The position numbers were made by a program, and so were the translations under genes. The notes beneath the pieces were generated by a model. It ran no database searches. It was not told the DNA's origin and saw only the letters and a list, made by a program, of their open reading frames with translations. Positions 1 to 7,126 of a DNA stretch of 7,965 bases are shown here, piece by piece (positions within the stretch are counted from its first letter, which is position 1; each line of letters starts with the position of its first letter). The stretch comes from Spirochaetaceae bacterium (GTDB lineage Bacteria; Spirochaetota; Spirochaetia; Treponematales; Breznakiellaceae). Location of the stretch: assembly GCA_031288215.1 (NCBI GenBank), contig JAITRV010000076.1, positions 1-7,965 of the forward strand. The letters are read 5' to 3'.

Positions 1-1
1 C

Positions 2-169
2 CGGGATATTTCCCCCGGGGAGATCCTGGGACCGGATAATATGGCGGTACTCAGAACCGAAAAGAAACTCCGGCCGGGGCTTCCCCCTCTGTGGGAATCC
101 CGCTTATACGGACGGAGGAGCCGGAATTTTATTCCCGCGGGCCAGGGGATCCGCTTTGAGGATCTGTGA
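2..169 (+). CDS. C-terminal end of a NeuB/SpsE-type sialic (or pseudaminic/legionaminic) acid synthase, partial
   Basis: An open frame runs from the first bases to a TGA at 167-169, giving 55 residues and no start, so the gene begins outside the window. The peptide has the layout of the C-terminal SAF (antifreeze-like) domain that closes NeuB-family synthases: a DISPGEIL stretch, PDNMAVLR, then KLRPGLPPLWES, LYGRRSRNFIPAGQGI and a final RFEDL. Family knowledge: these enzymes condense phosphoenolpyruvate with an N-acetylated hexosamine to make nonulosonic acids for surface polysaccharides or flagellin glycans, and the SAF domain helps cover the active site. The TIM-barrel catalytic part is not in view, so substrate specificity cannot be read. 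A stand-alone SAF protein is possible but less likely. The assignment rests on recognising the SAF pattern, without an alignment. Confidence 0.72.
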   Translation, partial: RDISPGEILGPDNMAVLRTEKKLRPGLPPLWESRLYGRRSRNFIPAGQGIRFEDL

Positions 170-186
170 GGGCTCTGGAGATCGGT

Positions 187-205
187 ATGTGGCGAAGCGC
201 CGTAT
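187..205 (+). terminator. weak hairpin after the nonulosonate synthase gene
   Basis: An 8-bp stem (187-194 with 198-205, including two G-T pairs) closes an AAG loop and begins 17 bases after the upstream TGA. Its core is GGCG/CGCC. It is followed by CCCTTTC rather than a clean T tract, so it is at best a weak intrinsic terminator. It also overlaps the start of the doubtful small ORF. Confidence 0.22.
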
Positions 206-309
206 GCCCTTTCAGTGAACCTGGTCCTGATGTGATGTCACCGGTTGAATTGATCGGCATTTATTGGTATAGTTCAGGAACAGGCATCCTGCAACGGAGC
301 GCCCTGTAG
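187..309 (+). CDS. possible small ORF, 40 residues, doubtful
   Basis: An ATG at 187 opens 40 codons ending in TAG at 307-309. A GGAG at 177-180 sits six bases before it, a textbook ribosome-binding spacing, and the ORF begins 17 bases after the upstream stop codon. The peptide starts MWRSAVCPFSEPGPDVMSPV and has no domain, signal peptide or membrane segment that I recognise. Its third codon positions look less GC-rich than those of the neighbouring genes, and the likely hisS promoter (245-273) lies inside it. Both points argue that it is a chance frame. Confidence 0.2.
   Translation: MWRSAVCPFSEPGPDVMSPVELIGIYWYSSGTGILQRSAL
245..273 (+). promoter_or_regulatory. sigma70-like promoter for hisS
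   Basis: TTGAAT at 245-250 (4 of 6 matches to TTGACA) and TATAGT at 268-273 (5 of 6 to TATAAT) are separated by exactly 17 bases. Transcription would start near 280, leaving a leader of about 55 bases before the hisS ATG. I see no T-box or other long leader structure in that space. Assignment is by consensus only. Confidence 0.55.
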
Positions 310-334
310 ACGGATAAGAAATGGTGGAGTACCA

Positions 335-1639
335 ATGACTGAATTGATCACCGCGAGGATTCTCAAGGGATTTCGGGATTTTCTTCCCCCGGCGGAAATT
401 GAACGGCGGAGCCTGGTGGAAAAAATAGAAGCATCCTTCCGAAGTTTCGGTTTTGTGCCTATCGACACGCCGGCCCTGGAATATGCGGAGATCCTTCTGG
501 GCAAGGGCGGGGGGGAGACGGAAAAGCAGATCTACCGCTTTACCGACCAGGGAGGGCGGGATGTGGCCCTCCGTTTCGATCTGACCGTTCCCTTTGCCCG
601 GTTCCTGGCGGAACACCGGGGGGAGCTTCCCCTCCCCTTCAAGCGCTACCATATCGCCAAGGTCTGGCGGGGGGAAAATACCCAGCGGGGCAGATACCGG
701 GAATTCACCCAATGCGACTTTGACATCGTGGGCAGCGACACGGCGGCGGCAGACTTTGAGATTCTCCTCATGATACGGAATACCCTCCTCTCTATTGGGG
801 CCGGGGAGGTGGTTATCCGGCTGAACCACCGGGGGCTCTTCAACCGCTTCCTCGCCGGGATAGGCGCGGCGGAACAGGGGCCGGAGATCCTGCGGATCGT
901 GGATAAGCTGGCCAAAATAGGCGAAGCGGAGACCTTGCGGCTCCTCACGGAAACCTTGGGGGGGGAACGGGCCCGGGCGGTGGCGCTCTTTATCCGGAGC
1001 CGGGACTCCTACGAGGAGACCCTGGAGGGGATGATCCGGGCCTCCGGGGGGGATTCCCCGGAATCGGACCGCCTCAGAACCCTCCGCCGTTTCATGGAGG
1101 AGACGGGAACCGCAGCTTCCTTTGTGCTGGACCCCTCCATCACCCGGGGGCTTGATTACTATACCGGGGTGGTGTATGAAACCTTCCTCACGGCCCTCCC
1201 CGGCATAGGTTCGGTGTGTTCCGGCGGCCGCTACGACAACCTCGTGGGGCTCTACTCCCGGGAAAAACTTTCCGGGGTGGGTTCTTCTATCGGCCTGGAC
1301 CGGCTTACGGCGGCCCTGGAGTCCTTGGGAAAGCCCGAGGGGCAACGTAGCGGCTATGCCGAGGTGGTCATCGCCTGCATCCGGGAGGAGGACGGCGGCG
1401 CATATCAGCGCCTGGCGGGTACGTTCCGGGAAGCGGGAATCCCCTGTGAAGTTTTTCTTGAACCGAAAAAACTTACCCAGCAGTTTATCCAGGCGGAAAA
1501 AAGGGGCGTCCGGTGGGTGCTTATTCCCGGGGAAAAGCCCCTTTCAAGCCCCCTTACCCTGCGGGAGCTTGCCCAACGGAAGGACCGGGAGTGCCTTTCC
1601 TGGGAAGAGGCGATGAGCATAATAAACGAAACCACGTAG
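335..1639 (+). CDS. hisS: histidyl-tRNA synthetase (class II)
   Basis: This cytoplasmic enzyme charges tRNA-His with histidine using ATP. The 434-residue length is normal for bacterial HisRS. Class II motif 2 is the stretch KVWRGENTQRGRYREF followed by TQCDFDIVG (residues 109-133). The histidine-binding loop is ITRGLDYYTG (269-278) with the conserved arginine at 271. GGRYDNLVG lies at 297-305, and motif 3 is GVGSSIGLDRL (314-324) with the arginine at 323. From about residue 340 the alpha/beta anticodon-binding domain follows (EVVIACIREED, then QFIQAEKRGVRWVLI). The ATG at 335 is chosen because GGTGGAG (323-329) lies five bases upstream. The motif 2 wording, with CDFDIVG, resembles the archaeal/eukaryotic type more than the usual bacterial RPQ-GRYREF-Q form. 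The HisZ paralogue is unlikely, because the histidine loops and tRNA domain are complete. The next gene starts 117 bases downstream. Confidence 0.96.
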   Translation: MTELITARILKGFRDFLPPAEIERRSLVEKIEASFRSFGFVPIDTPALEYAEILLGKGGGETEKQIYRFTDQGGRDVALRFDLTVPFARFLAEHRGELPLPFKRYHIAKVWRGENTQRGRYREFTQCDFDIVGSDTAAADFEILLMIRNTLLSIGAGEVVIRLNHRGLFNRFLAGIGAAEQGPEILRIVDKLAKIGEAETLRLLTETLGGERARAVALFIRSRDSYEETLEGMIRASGGDSPESDRLRTLRRFMEETGTAASFVLDPSITRGLDYYTGVVYETFLTALPGIGSVCSGGRYDNLVGLYSREKLSGVGSSIGLDRLTAALESLGKPEGQRSGYAEVVIACIREEDGGAYQRLAGTFREAGIPCEVFLEPKKLTQQFIQAEKRGVRWVLIPGEKPLSSPLTLRELAQRKDRECLSWEEAMSIINETT

Positions 1640-1744
1640 GGCCCTCATATCACGCGCTTTATCATCGCGATTTGCATAATCACCCTTATCGAAGATGAAC
1701 GATTCAAGGGGGGCCCGCCTTCAATAACGAAGGGGAACGGAAAA

Positions 1745-1750
1745 AGGAGA
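1745..1750 (+). promoter_or_regulatory. ribosome-binding site of the PPC-repeat gene
   Basis: AGGAGA lies six bases before the ATG at 1757 and fixes that start, which in turn gives a complete signal peptide. The rest of the 117-base gap after hisS holds a small CCTTC/GAAGG hairpin (about 1718-1733) without a T tract. I see no convincing promoter there, so read-through from hisS is possible. Confidence 0.6.
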
Positions 1751-1756
1751 CGAAGG

Positions 1757-3325
1757 ATGTTTCAGAAAAGGCATTTTTTTATTGCCCTATTCATAGGACT
1801 TGGTATGGGGAACCTGCTCCATGCCCAGAATACCATCACGGCCCAGGCTCTGGGGGACCTGGACGCCGCATCCCGGCGTTTGGGCAGCCTGGTAAACCAA
1901 AGGCTTGCCGCCCTGGATAATACCGCCCGTCCGCCTCGAATCGTGGTGAGGGATTTTTTCTATGGGGAATCCGAGAACTCCCTGGGAATCTACTGGAAGG
2001 AGAATCTCGCCGCCGAATTATCTCATATTCCGGGCCGGAACTTTGTCATCCTCACCGGGACGGCGGAGTCCCGGGAGGATTACCGGATCGGGGGAGAAAT
2101 TATCCGGGTGGGTAATACGGTCCGGATCTACACCCGGCTGACCGCGGTCTCCGATTCGGCGGTTCTTTCAACCTGGAATACGGATCTGGCCCTCACCCCC
2201 TTTATCACGGATCTCCTGGAGGCAGTCTCTCCGGCTTCCTCCGGGGCGGCTTCCCGGGATCGCTTTGAGAACGATAGTATGGATAACCCTGCGGCCTATA
2301 CAATAGGATCCGGCTGGATAAGCAGGACCCTCCATAGCCCAGGGGATCAGGACTTCTTTCTCCTGCTCCCCGATCAGGACGGGGCGCTGTCCATGGAAAT
2401 TTCCGGCGACCTGGATATGGTATTGGAGTTCTACCATGGTGAATCCCAGGCGAAGCTCGACGAAAACGACGATTTCGGCGGGGAAGGCGAGATCGAATCC
2501 CGAATTGATTACCTGGTAGAAGGGGGAAAACCCTATATCGTGAAGGTCCGAAAATATTCCGGTTCCGGTACCGGCGCTTATCAATTCCGGGCCGCTTACA
2601 TCGAGATCCGCGACACCCGCTTTGAGCCTAACGACACCTGGGAGCAGGCCGCTCTCATTGAATTGGGGGCTACGGTGGAGGCCTTTCTCTCTACCCCCTC
2701 GGATATCGACTGGTACCGAATCGAACTCCCCGCCCCGGGGCTCTTTACGGTTTATACCGAAGGCTCCCTGGATACCCTCCTGGAGCTTTACGATGCCAAA
2801 AACAACCTGATCGCCGATGCCGACGACTTCGGCGAGGATACCAATGCCCGGATCGTCCTCACCCTCTCCTCGGGGGGACGCTTCTACGTCAAGGCCTCCG
2901 CTTACGGCAGCAGCAACGGCAATAGCCGCGGGGACTATACCCTGATTACCCGGCTCCGGGAACCCATAGGCCCGGATCCTTTTGAGATCGACGATACCCT
3001 TTCCCAGGCGAAGCCCGTCGAATTGGGAGTTCCCCAGCGCAGGACCTTTACCGACGGGGATGATGTGGATTGGGCTTCCCTCCGGATTGAACAGCCGGGC
3101 GCCTACGTTATCATTGCCCGGGGAGAAAACACCCATGACCTGGACACCTACCTCACCCTTTACGATGAGGGGGAAAACCTCATTACCGAGGATGACGATG
3201 GAGGTGAGGACTATTCCTCCCGGATCAGGACAACCCTCAAGCCGGGGACCTATTATATCCGCCTTCACGTTCTGGACAGCGGCCCCTTTGACGAGGGCTA
3301 TGAACTCCTGGTAGCAGCCGAATAA
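1757..3325 (+). CDS. secreted protein with three tandem PPC (pre-peptidase C-terminal) domains
   Basis: The 522-residue product begins with a classical signal peptide: MFQKRHFF, a hydrophobic core to about residue 20, and a likely signal peptidase I site after HAQ (22-24). It is therefore probably periplasmic, outer-membrane associated or secreted. Residues about 60-155 form a compact alpha/beta-looking domain (RIVVRDFF, then NFVILT, IGGEIIRVGN, VRIYTRLTAV) that recalls FlgO/CsgG/LpoB-like modules, but I cannot assign it firmly. Three PPC-type beta repeats follow at about 168-282, 287-400 and 407-520. Each opens with an FE-D motif (RFENDS, RFEPND, PFEIDD). Each then has GDQDFF, SDIDWY or DDVDWA; an LD--LELYD-like strand; and an acidic loop (DENDDFGGE, ADADDFGED, TEDDDGGED). 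PPC domains normally trail secreted proteases, but no protease domain is present, so a binding or scaffold role is more likely. The function is unknown. Confidence 0.85.
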   Translation: MFQKRHFFIALFIGLGMGNLLHAQNTITAQALGDLDAASRRLGSLVNQRLAALDNTARPPRIVVRDFFYGESENSLGIYWKENLAAELSHIPGRNFVILTGTAESREDYRIGGEIIRVGNTVRIYTRLTAVSDSAVLSTWNTDLALTPFITDLLEAVSPASSGAASRDRFENDSMDNPAAYTIGSGWISRTLHSPGDQDFFLLLPDQDGALSMEISGDLDMVLEFYHGESQAKLDENDDFGGEGEIESRIDYLVEGGKPYIVKVRKYSGSGTGAYQFRAAYIEIRDTRFEPNDTWEQAALIELGATVEAFLSTPSDIDWYRIELPAPGLFTVYTEGSLDTLLELYDAKNNLIADADDFGEDTNARIVLTLSSGGRFYVKASAYGSSNGNSRGDYTLITRLREPIGPDPFEIDDTLSQAKPVELGVPQRRTFTDGDDVDWASLRIEQPGAYVIIARGENTHDLDTYLTLYDEGENLITEDDDGGEDYSSRIRTTLKPGTYYIRLHVLDSGPFDEGYELLVAAE

Positions 3326-3337
3326 CGGGAAAGTCCT

Positions 3338-4534
3338 TTATGGGCTGCTCGGCCACTCCGCGGCGGCCTGCTTGAAGGCCTCTGCGGAGGCCCTGATCAG
3401 CGCCTCGTCCACACAGTAGGCAAAGCGTACCCAGCCGGGGGCGCCGAAGCCGCTCCCCCCTACTCCCAGGATGAGGTGTTTTTTCAGGTGCTCCACAAAG
3501 GCCCCGTCATCGGCGCTGTTTCCCGGAACCTTACAGAAAAGGTAAAAAGCCCCTTCCGGTTCCACATAGCGTATCCCCGCATCGTCCAGGGCCTTCTTAA
3601 AGGCATCCCGCCGGCGGGCGTACACCGCGACGTCCACCCGGGCGGCGGTGAGTTCCGCCACGATCCGCTGCATCAGCGCCGGGGCGTTGACAAAGCCCAG
3701 CACCCTGGTGGCGTAGATCAGGGCCGCGAGGACTTCATCCTTATCCCGGATAGCCGGACTTACCGCGATATACCCGATCCGTTCCCCCGGCAGGGAAAGG
3801 CTCTTGGAATAGGAGGTTACCACCAGGGATTCCTCATAAGCGGAAAGTACCGGGGGAACCTGAACTCCGTTGTAGGCGATATCCCGGTAGGGCTCGTCGG
3901 CCACCAGCCAGGGATAGCGGCCGCAGGTTTTCCCGTGGTTCCGCAGAACCTCCGCCAGAGCGGCGAGGGTCTCGGGGGGATAGATCCGGCCTGTGGGATT
4001 GTGGGGGGAGTTGATCAGCACCGCCGCGGTTTTTTCTGAAAGCCGCGCGTGGATGGCGTCTATATCCAGGTTGAAATCCGGAAGGGAATCGACTTCGACC
4101 AGGGTCCCCCGGTGGTTCGCCGTATAGGCCTTATATTCCATGAAATAGGGCCGGGATACCAGGACCTCGTCCCCGGGGTTAAGCAGGGACTTGAGGACCA
4201 CGTTAAGTCCCCCGGCGGCTCCGACGGACATGATGATATGGGATCCGTCCAGGCTTACCCCCTGTTCCGCCGATGCCTTCCGGGCCAGGGCTTCCCGCAC
4301 CGCGGGAAAGCCCGCATTGGGCATATAGCCGTGGGATCCCCGCTTGTCCTCCTTCGCCATCTTCAGCAGTACCCGGTGGAAGGCCGGAGGGGGATCGAGA
4401 TCGGGGTTTCCGAGGGAAAAATCGAAGACCTTATCGGCGCCGTGCAGCTTTTTTAAGCGGGCTCCCTCTTCAAACATTTTCCGAATCAGGGATGATGAAC
4501 CGAGGGCATCCCGTACCCCCTGAGCGATAGGCAT
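3338..4534 (-). CDS. PLP-dependent class I/II aminotransferase
   Basis: The 398-residue, fold-type I enzyme should move an amino group between an amino acid and a 2-oxo acid in the cytoplasm. Visible landmarks are LGNPD (41-45), Y70 in GSHGY, NSPHNPTG (175-182) with N179, and DEPY with D213. The PLP lysine is K244 in SYSKSLSLPGERIGY, with phosphate-binding R252. R370 in WVRFAYC is the likely substrate carboxylate arginine. The start at 4534 is supported by GGAGGA (4541-4546) six bases upstream. The sequence resembles a family seen in clostridia and spirochaetes and usually annotated only as aminotransferase. Aspartate aminotransferase is a reasonable guess because it lies 107 bases downstream of thrA on the same strand, but the substrate cannot be read. 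Its stop codon is 12 bases from that of the convergent PPC gene, leaving no room for a separate terminator. Confidence 0.93.
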   Translation of the reverse strand: MPIAQGVRDALGSSSLIRKMFEEGARLKKLHGADKVFDFSLGNPDLDPPPAFHRVLLKMAKEDKRGSHGYMPNAGFPAVREALARKASAEQGVSLDGSHIIMSVGAAGGLNVVLKSLLNPGDEVLVSRPYFMEYKAYTANHRGTLVEVDSLPDFNLDIDAIHARLSEKTAAVLINSPHNPTGRIYPPETLAALAEVLRNHGKTCGRYPWLVADEPYRDIAYNGVQVPPVLSAYEESLVVTSYSKSLSLPGERIGYIAVSPAIRDKDEVLAALIYATRVLGFVNAPALMQRIVAELTAARVDVAVYARRRDAFKKALDDAGIRYVEPEGAFYLFCKVPGNSADDGAFVEHLKKHLILGVGGSGFGAPGWVRFAYCVDEALIRASAEAFKQAAAEWPSSP

Positions 4535-4583
4535 AACATTTCCTCCATTTTCTTAAGCTGTACAGGCACACACGAGACCTCGT

Positions 4584-4624
4584 CCGGTATAGCGGGAGGG
4601 CGCGGCGCTCTCCCGCTATACCGG
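4584..4624 (-). repeat. strong hairpin between thrA and the aminotransferase gene
   Basis: CCGGTATAGCGGGAG (4584-4598) is perfectly complementary to 4610-4624. Three more G-C pairs form inside (4600-4602 with 4606-4608), leaving a three-base loop. The remaining inner position (4599/4609) is a G-T pair on the + strand and a mismatch in the thrA-direction RNA. The structure starts 17 bases past the thrA stop. No T tract follows on either strand, so it is not a classical intrinsic terminator. A transcription-pausing, RNA-stabilising or REP-like role fits equally well. No clear promoter is visible between it and the aminotransferase gene, so read-through from thrA could supply that gene. Confidence 0.8.
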
Positions 4625-4647
4625 GGGTACCCGCCCCCCCGCTATAC
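4612..4647. repeat. direct repeat CCCGCTATAC spanning the thrA stop
   Basis: The 10-base word CCCGCTATAC occurs at 4612-4621, inside one hairpin arm, and again at 4638-4647, 26 bases away. Its reverse complement occurs a third time in the other hairpin arm. The second direct copy contains the thrA TAG stop codon (complement of 4642-4644). Between the copies lie the palindrome GGGTACCC and a run of seven C. Confidence 0.7.
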
Positions 4648-7098
4648 TAAACTCCGGGCGATGCGCACGATGTCGGCAAAGATCCCCCCGGCGGTAACCT
4701 GGGCCCCCGCTCCGGGCCCCTTGATCACCATGGGCAGGGCTGTATACCGGTCCGTGATAATCACCACGATGTTATCCGAATCAACCAGGGATCGGAAAGG
4801 GCTGCCCGGGGGCTCGGCCCGCAGGGAAAGCCGGGCAGAACCCTCTTCAATATTCGCGATATACCGGAGAGCCTTGCCCTGGGCGGCGGCTTCCGCCCTG
4901 CGCTGCTCAAACTCGCCGTCGGCCTTCTCAAGCTCCGCGAAGAAAGCTTCCACATCGGGGGCTTCAAAACAGGCCCGGGGGAGGATCGGTTCTATCTCCA
5001 CCGAGGAAAACTCCAGGGACATACCGCATTCCCGGGCCAGGATCAGAGCCTTCCGCGCGGCATCCATGGCGTTCAGGTCGTCCCGGGGATCCGGCTCGGT
5101 ATAACCCTTGGCCTTGGCTTCCCGGACCAGGACGGAAAAGGGTTTGGAACCGTCAAAGTTGTTGAAGATAAAACTTAGGGTCCCCGAGAGGACCGCCTCG
5201 ATCCGCCGCACCTTGTCCCCGGAGACCGAGAAATCCCGCAGGGTAGAAATGATCGGAAGCCCCGCGCCCACCGTCGTTTCATACAGGTAGGGGATCCCCC
5301 GCTCCCGGGAGTAGCCGGTGAGAAGTTTGTAGTATTCCAGGCTGCCCGCCACGGCCCGTTTATTGGGGGTAATCACGGAGATTGAAGATTGGAGGATCTC
5401 CCCATGGCGGAGGGCGATTTCATCGTTCGCGGTACAATCACAGAAGGCCATATTGGGCAGGTTAAAGGCCCGCATCCGCTTCAGAAGGGTGGAAAGGTCA
5501 AAGGTCTCCCCCTCCGCCTCCATGAGGGCCTTGGCATTCCCCGGCTCGATCCCCTCGATGTTGAAGAGCATCTTCCGGGAGTTGGCTATCCCCACCAGAT
5601 TGATCCGGATCTTGTGCTCATCCGCCAAAATTTCCCGGTGTTCCGCGATCTGTTTCACCAGGGTCCCCCCGATAAGGCCCGTCCCCATGAGGAAAAGATT
5701 CACCGAACGGACCCCGGAGAGGAAAAAGGCTTCATGAATGGCGTTGAGGGCCTTGGCCGCATCATGGGCGGATACCACCGCGGAAATGTTGAGTTCCGAG
5801 GAACCCTGGGCAATGGCCGCCACGTTGATCCCGTTTCTCCCCAAGGCCTGGAAAACTTTCCCCGAAATACCGGAGGTCTTCTTCATCCGGGCCCCCACCA
5901 CGGCAATGATGGACAGATCCTGTTCTACCACCGGGGCCTCAATGATCCTCGAGGAGATTTCCCAGGTCAGTTCCTCCTTTATGGCGGCGGCGGCGGCGGA
6001 GCCGTCCTGGGGAAGTACCGCAAAGCAGATGGAGTATTCGCTGGAAGCCTGGCTGATGAGGATGATGTTTATTTTCCGCCGGGCCAGGGCACTGAAAAGC
6101 CGGGAGGAAAACCCCGCGACCCCCGCCATGCCCGACCCCTGAACCCGAATCAGGGCCACCTTCTTGATAGAACTGATCCCCCGGATGGGAAAGGGACTGG
6201 GCGCTACCTCATCCTTAATGATAGTCCCCTTCCCCGCGGCATTGAAGGTATTTCTGACCCTGATGGGGATCCCCTTTTCCAGGGCCGGCCGTATGGTGGG
6301 CGGATGCAGGACCTTGGCGCCGAAATGGGAGAGTTCCATGGCTTCCACATAGGAAATTGCCTCAATGGTAAAGGCATTCTTGACCAACCGGGGATCCGCC
6401 GTGAGGATGCCGTCCACATCGGTCCAGATTTCCACCTCCTCGGCATCAATGGCCGCGCCAAAAATCGCCGCGGTCAGGTCCGATCCGCCCCGGCCCAGAG
6501 TGGTGGTGTTTCCCTCAGCGCTTGCCCCGATAAAGCCCGTGGCAATCTGCAGGGCCGGCCGTTTGGCCAGGGTGGATTTGATGTTGAAAAAGCTCTCCGC
6601 CGCAAGGAAACGGGCGGTTCCGTATTGTTCATCGGTGGTGATCAGGGGCCGGGTGTCGAGATAATCAGCGGGAAGGCCCAGGACGGTACAGATCCGGGCG
6701 ATGAGGGGCGCCGAAAGCCGTTCCCCGAAACTCATGATCGTATCGAGGATCCGGGGGGAAAGTTCCCGGAGGATCACCACCCCGTCCAGAATGCGTTTTA
6801 TTTCGGTAAAGCAGTCTCGGGTATAGGTATCCGCTTCTTCACGGTCCCGGTCCCGGAGAAAAAAGGCGCTTAAATCCAGGTGTCGCTCCTGCATGACCTC
6901 AACGGCATCGGTATAGCCGCAATTTCCCCCGGCAGCCTGATTGGCAACTTCGATGAGGCCGTCGGTTATCCCCGAAAGGGCAGATACCACTACCACCCGG
7001 ACCCGGCCCAGATGGTCCTTATCCTTGAGTATATCAACGAATTTTCCTATAGCCTGAGGAGAACCGACGGATGAACCTCCAAATTTCAAGACGAGCAT
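4642..7098 (-). CDS. thrA: bifunctional aspartokinase / homoserine dehydrogenase
   Basis: This fused enzyme phosphorylates aspartate (step 1) and later reduces aspartate semialdehyde to homoserine (step 3) on the way to threonine, methionine and, via the first step, lysine. At 818 residues it matches the ThrA/MetL length. The kinase half shows KFGGSS (5-10), SFGERLSA (123-130), TTLGRGGSD (199-207) and WTDVDG (225-230). Two ACT regulatory modules follow (about 312-380 and 395-460), with QASSEYSI and QGSSELNIS, so feedback inhibition by threonine is likely. The dehydrogenase half has the nucleotide-binding MGTGLIGG (471-478), TPNK (577-580), ETTVGAGLPII and LSGTLSFIFNNF. Its signature spans about 661-683, GYTEPDPRDDLNAMDAARK, where the usual glycine before the second aspartate region is alanine (A677). 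The start is supported by AAGGGGA (7103-7109) four bases upstream. No threonine/isoleucine-rich leader peptide is visible upstream. I prefer thrA to metL on the overall pattern, but the two are not separable by eye. Confidence 0.94.
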   Translation of the reverse strand: MLVLKFGGSSVGSPQAIGKFVDILKDKDHLGRVRVVVVSALSGITDGLIEVANQAAGGNCGYTDAVEVMQERHLDLSAFFLRDRDREEADTYTRDCFTEIKRILDGVVILRELSPRILDTIMSFGERLSAPLIARICTVLGLPADYLDTRPLITTDEQYGTARFLAAESFFNIKSTLAKRPALQIATGFIGASAEGNTTTLGRGGSDLTAAIFGAAIDAEEVEIWTDVDGILTADPRLVKNAFTIEAISYVEAMELSHFGAKVLHPPTIRPALEKGIPIRVRNTFNAAGKGTIIKDEVAPSPFPIRGISSIKKVALIRVQGSGMAGVAGFSSRLFSALARRKINIILISQASSEYSICFAVLPQDGSAAAAAIKEELTWEISSRIIEAPVVEQDLSIIAVVGARMKKTSGISGKVFQALGRNGINVAAIAQGSSELNISAVVSAHDAAKALNAIHEAFFLSGVRSVNLFLMGTGLIGGTLVKQIAEHREILADEHKIRINLVGIANSRKMLFNIEGIEPGNAKALMEAEGETFDLSTLLKRMRAFNLPNMAFCDCTANDEIALRHGEILQSSISVITPNKRAVAGSLEYYKLLTGYSRERGIPYLYETTVGAGLPIISTLRDFSVSGDKVRRIEAVLSGTLSFIFNNFDGSKPFSVLVREAKAKGYTEPDPRDDLNAMDAARKALILARECGMSLEFSSVEIEPILPRACFEAPDVEAFFAELEKADGEFEQRRAEAAAQGKALRYIANIEEGSARLSLRAEPPGSPFRSLVDSDNIVVIITDRYTALPMVIKGPGAGAQVTAGGIFADIVRIARSLV

Positions 7099-7126
7099 AA
7101 AATCCCCTTAAATAATCATAGAAGCA

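Noticed and set aside
280..334. T-box or other riboswitch upstream of hisS
   Set aside because: The space between the promoter and the start codon is about 55 bases, too short for a T-box, and no conserved core is visible.
212..1345. Long - strand open frame antisense to hisS
   Set aside because: Its glycine/proline/arginine-rich translation is a GC-rich shadow of hisS, whose motifs are complete on the + strand; no ribosome-binding site or domain supports it.
1641..1756. Promoter for the PPC gene around the CATAAT at 1675-1680
   Set aside because: No acceptable -35 lies 16-18 bases upstream, so a confident call is not possible.
2168..3268. 366-codon - strand frame antisense to the PPC gene
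   Set aside because: The + strand has a signal peptide and three repeats in frame; the antisense product shows no family motif.
5389..6873. 494-codon + strand open frame antisense to thrA
   Set aside because: Low-complexity, glycine-, proline- and histidine-rich translation with no recognisable domain; the - strand ThrA frame is unambiguous over the same bases.
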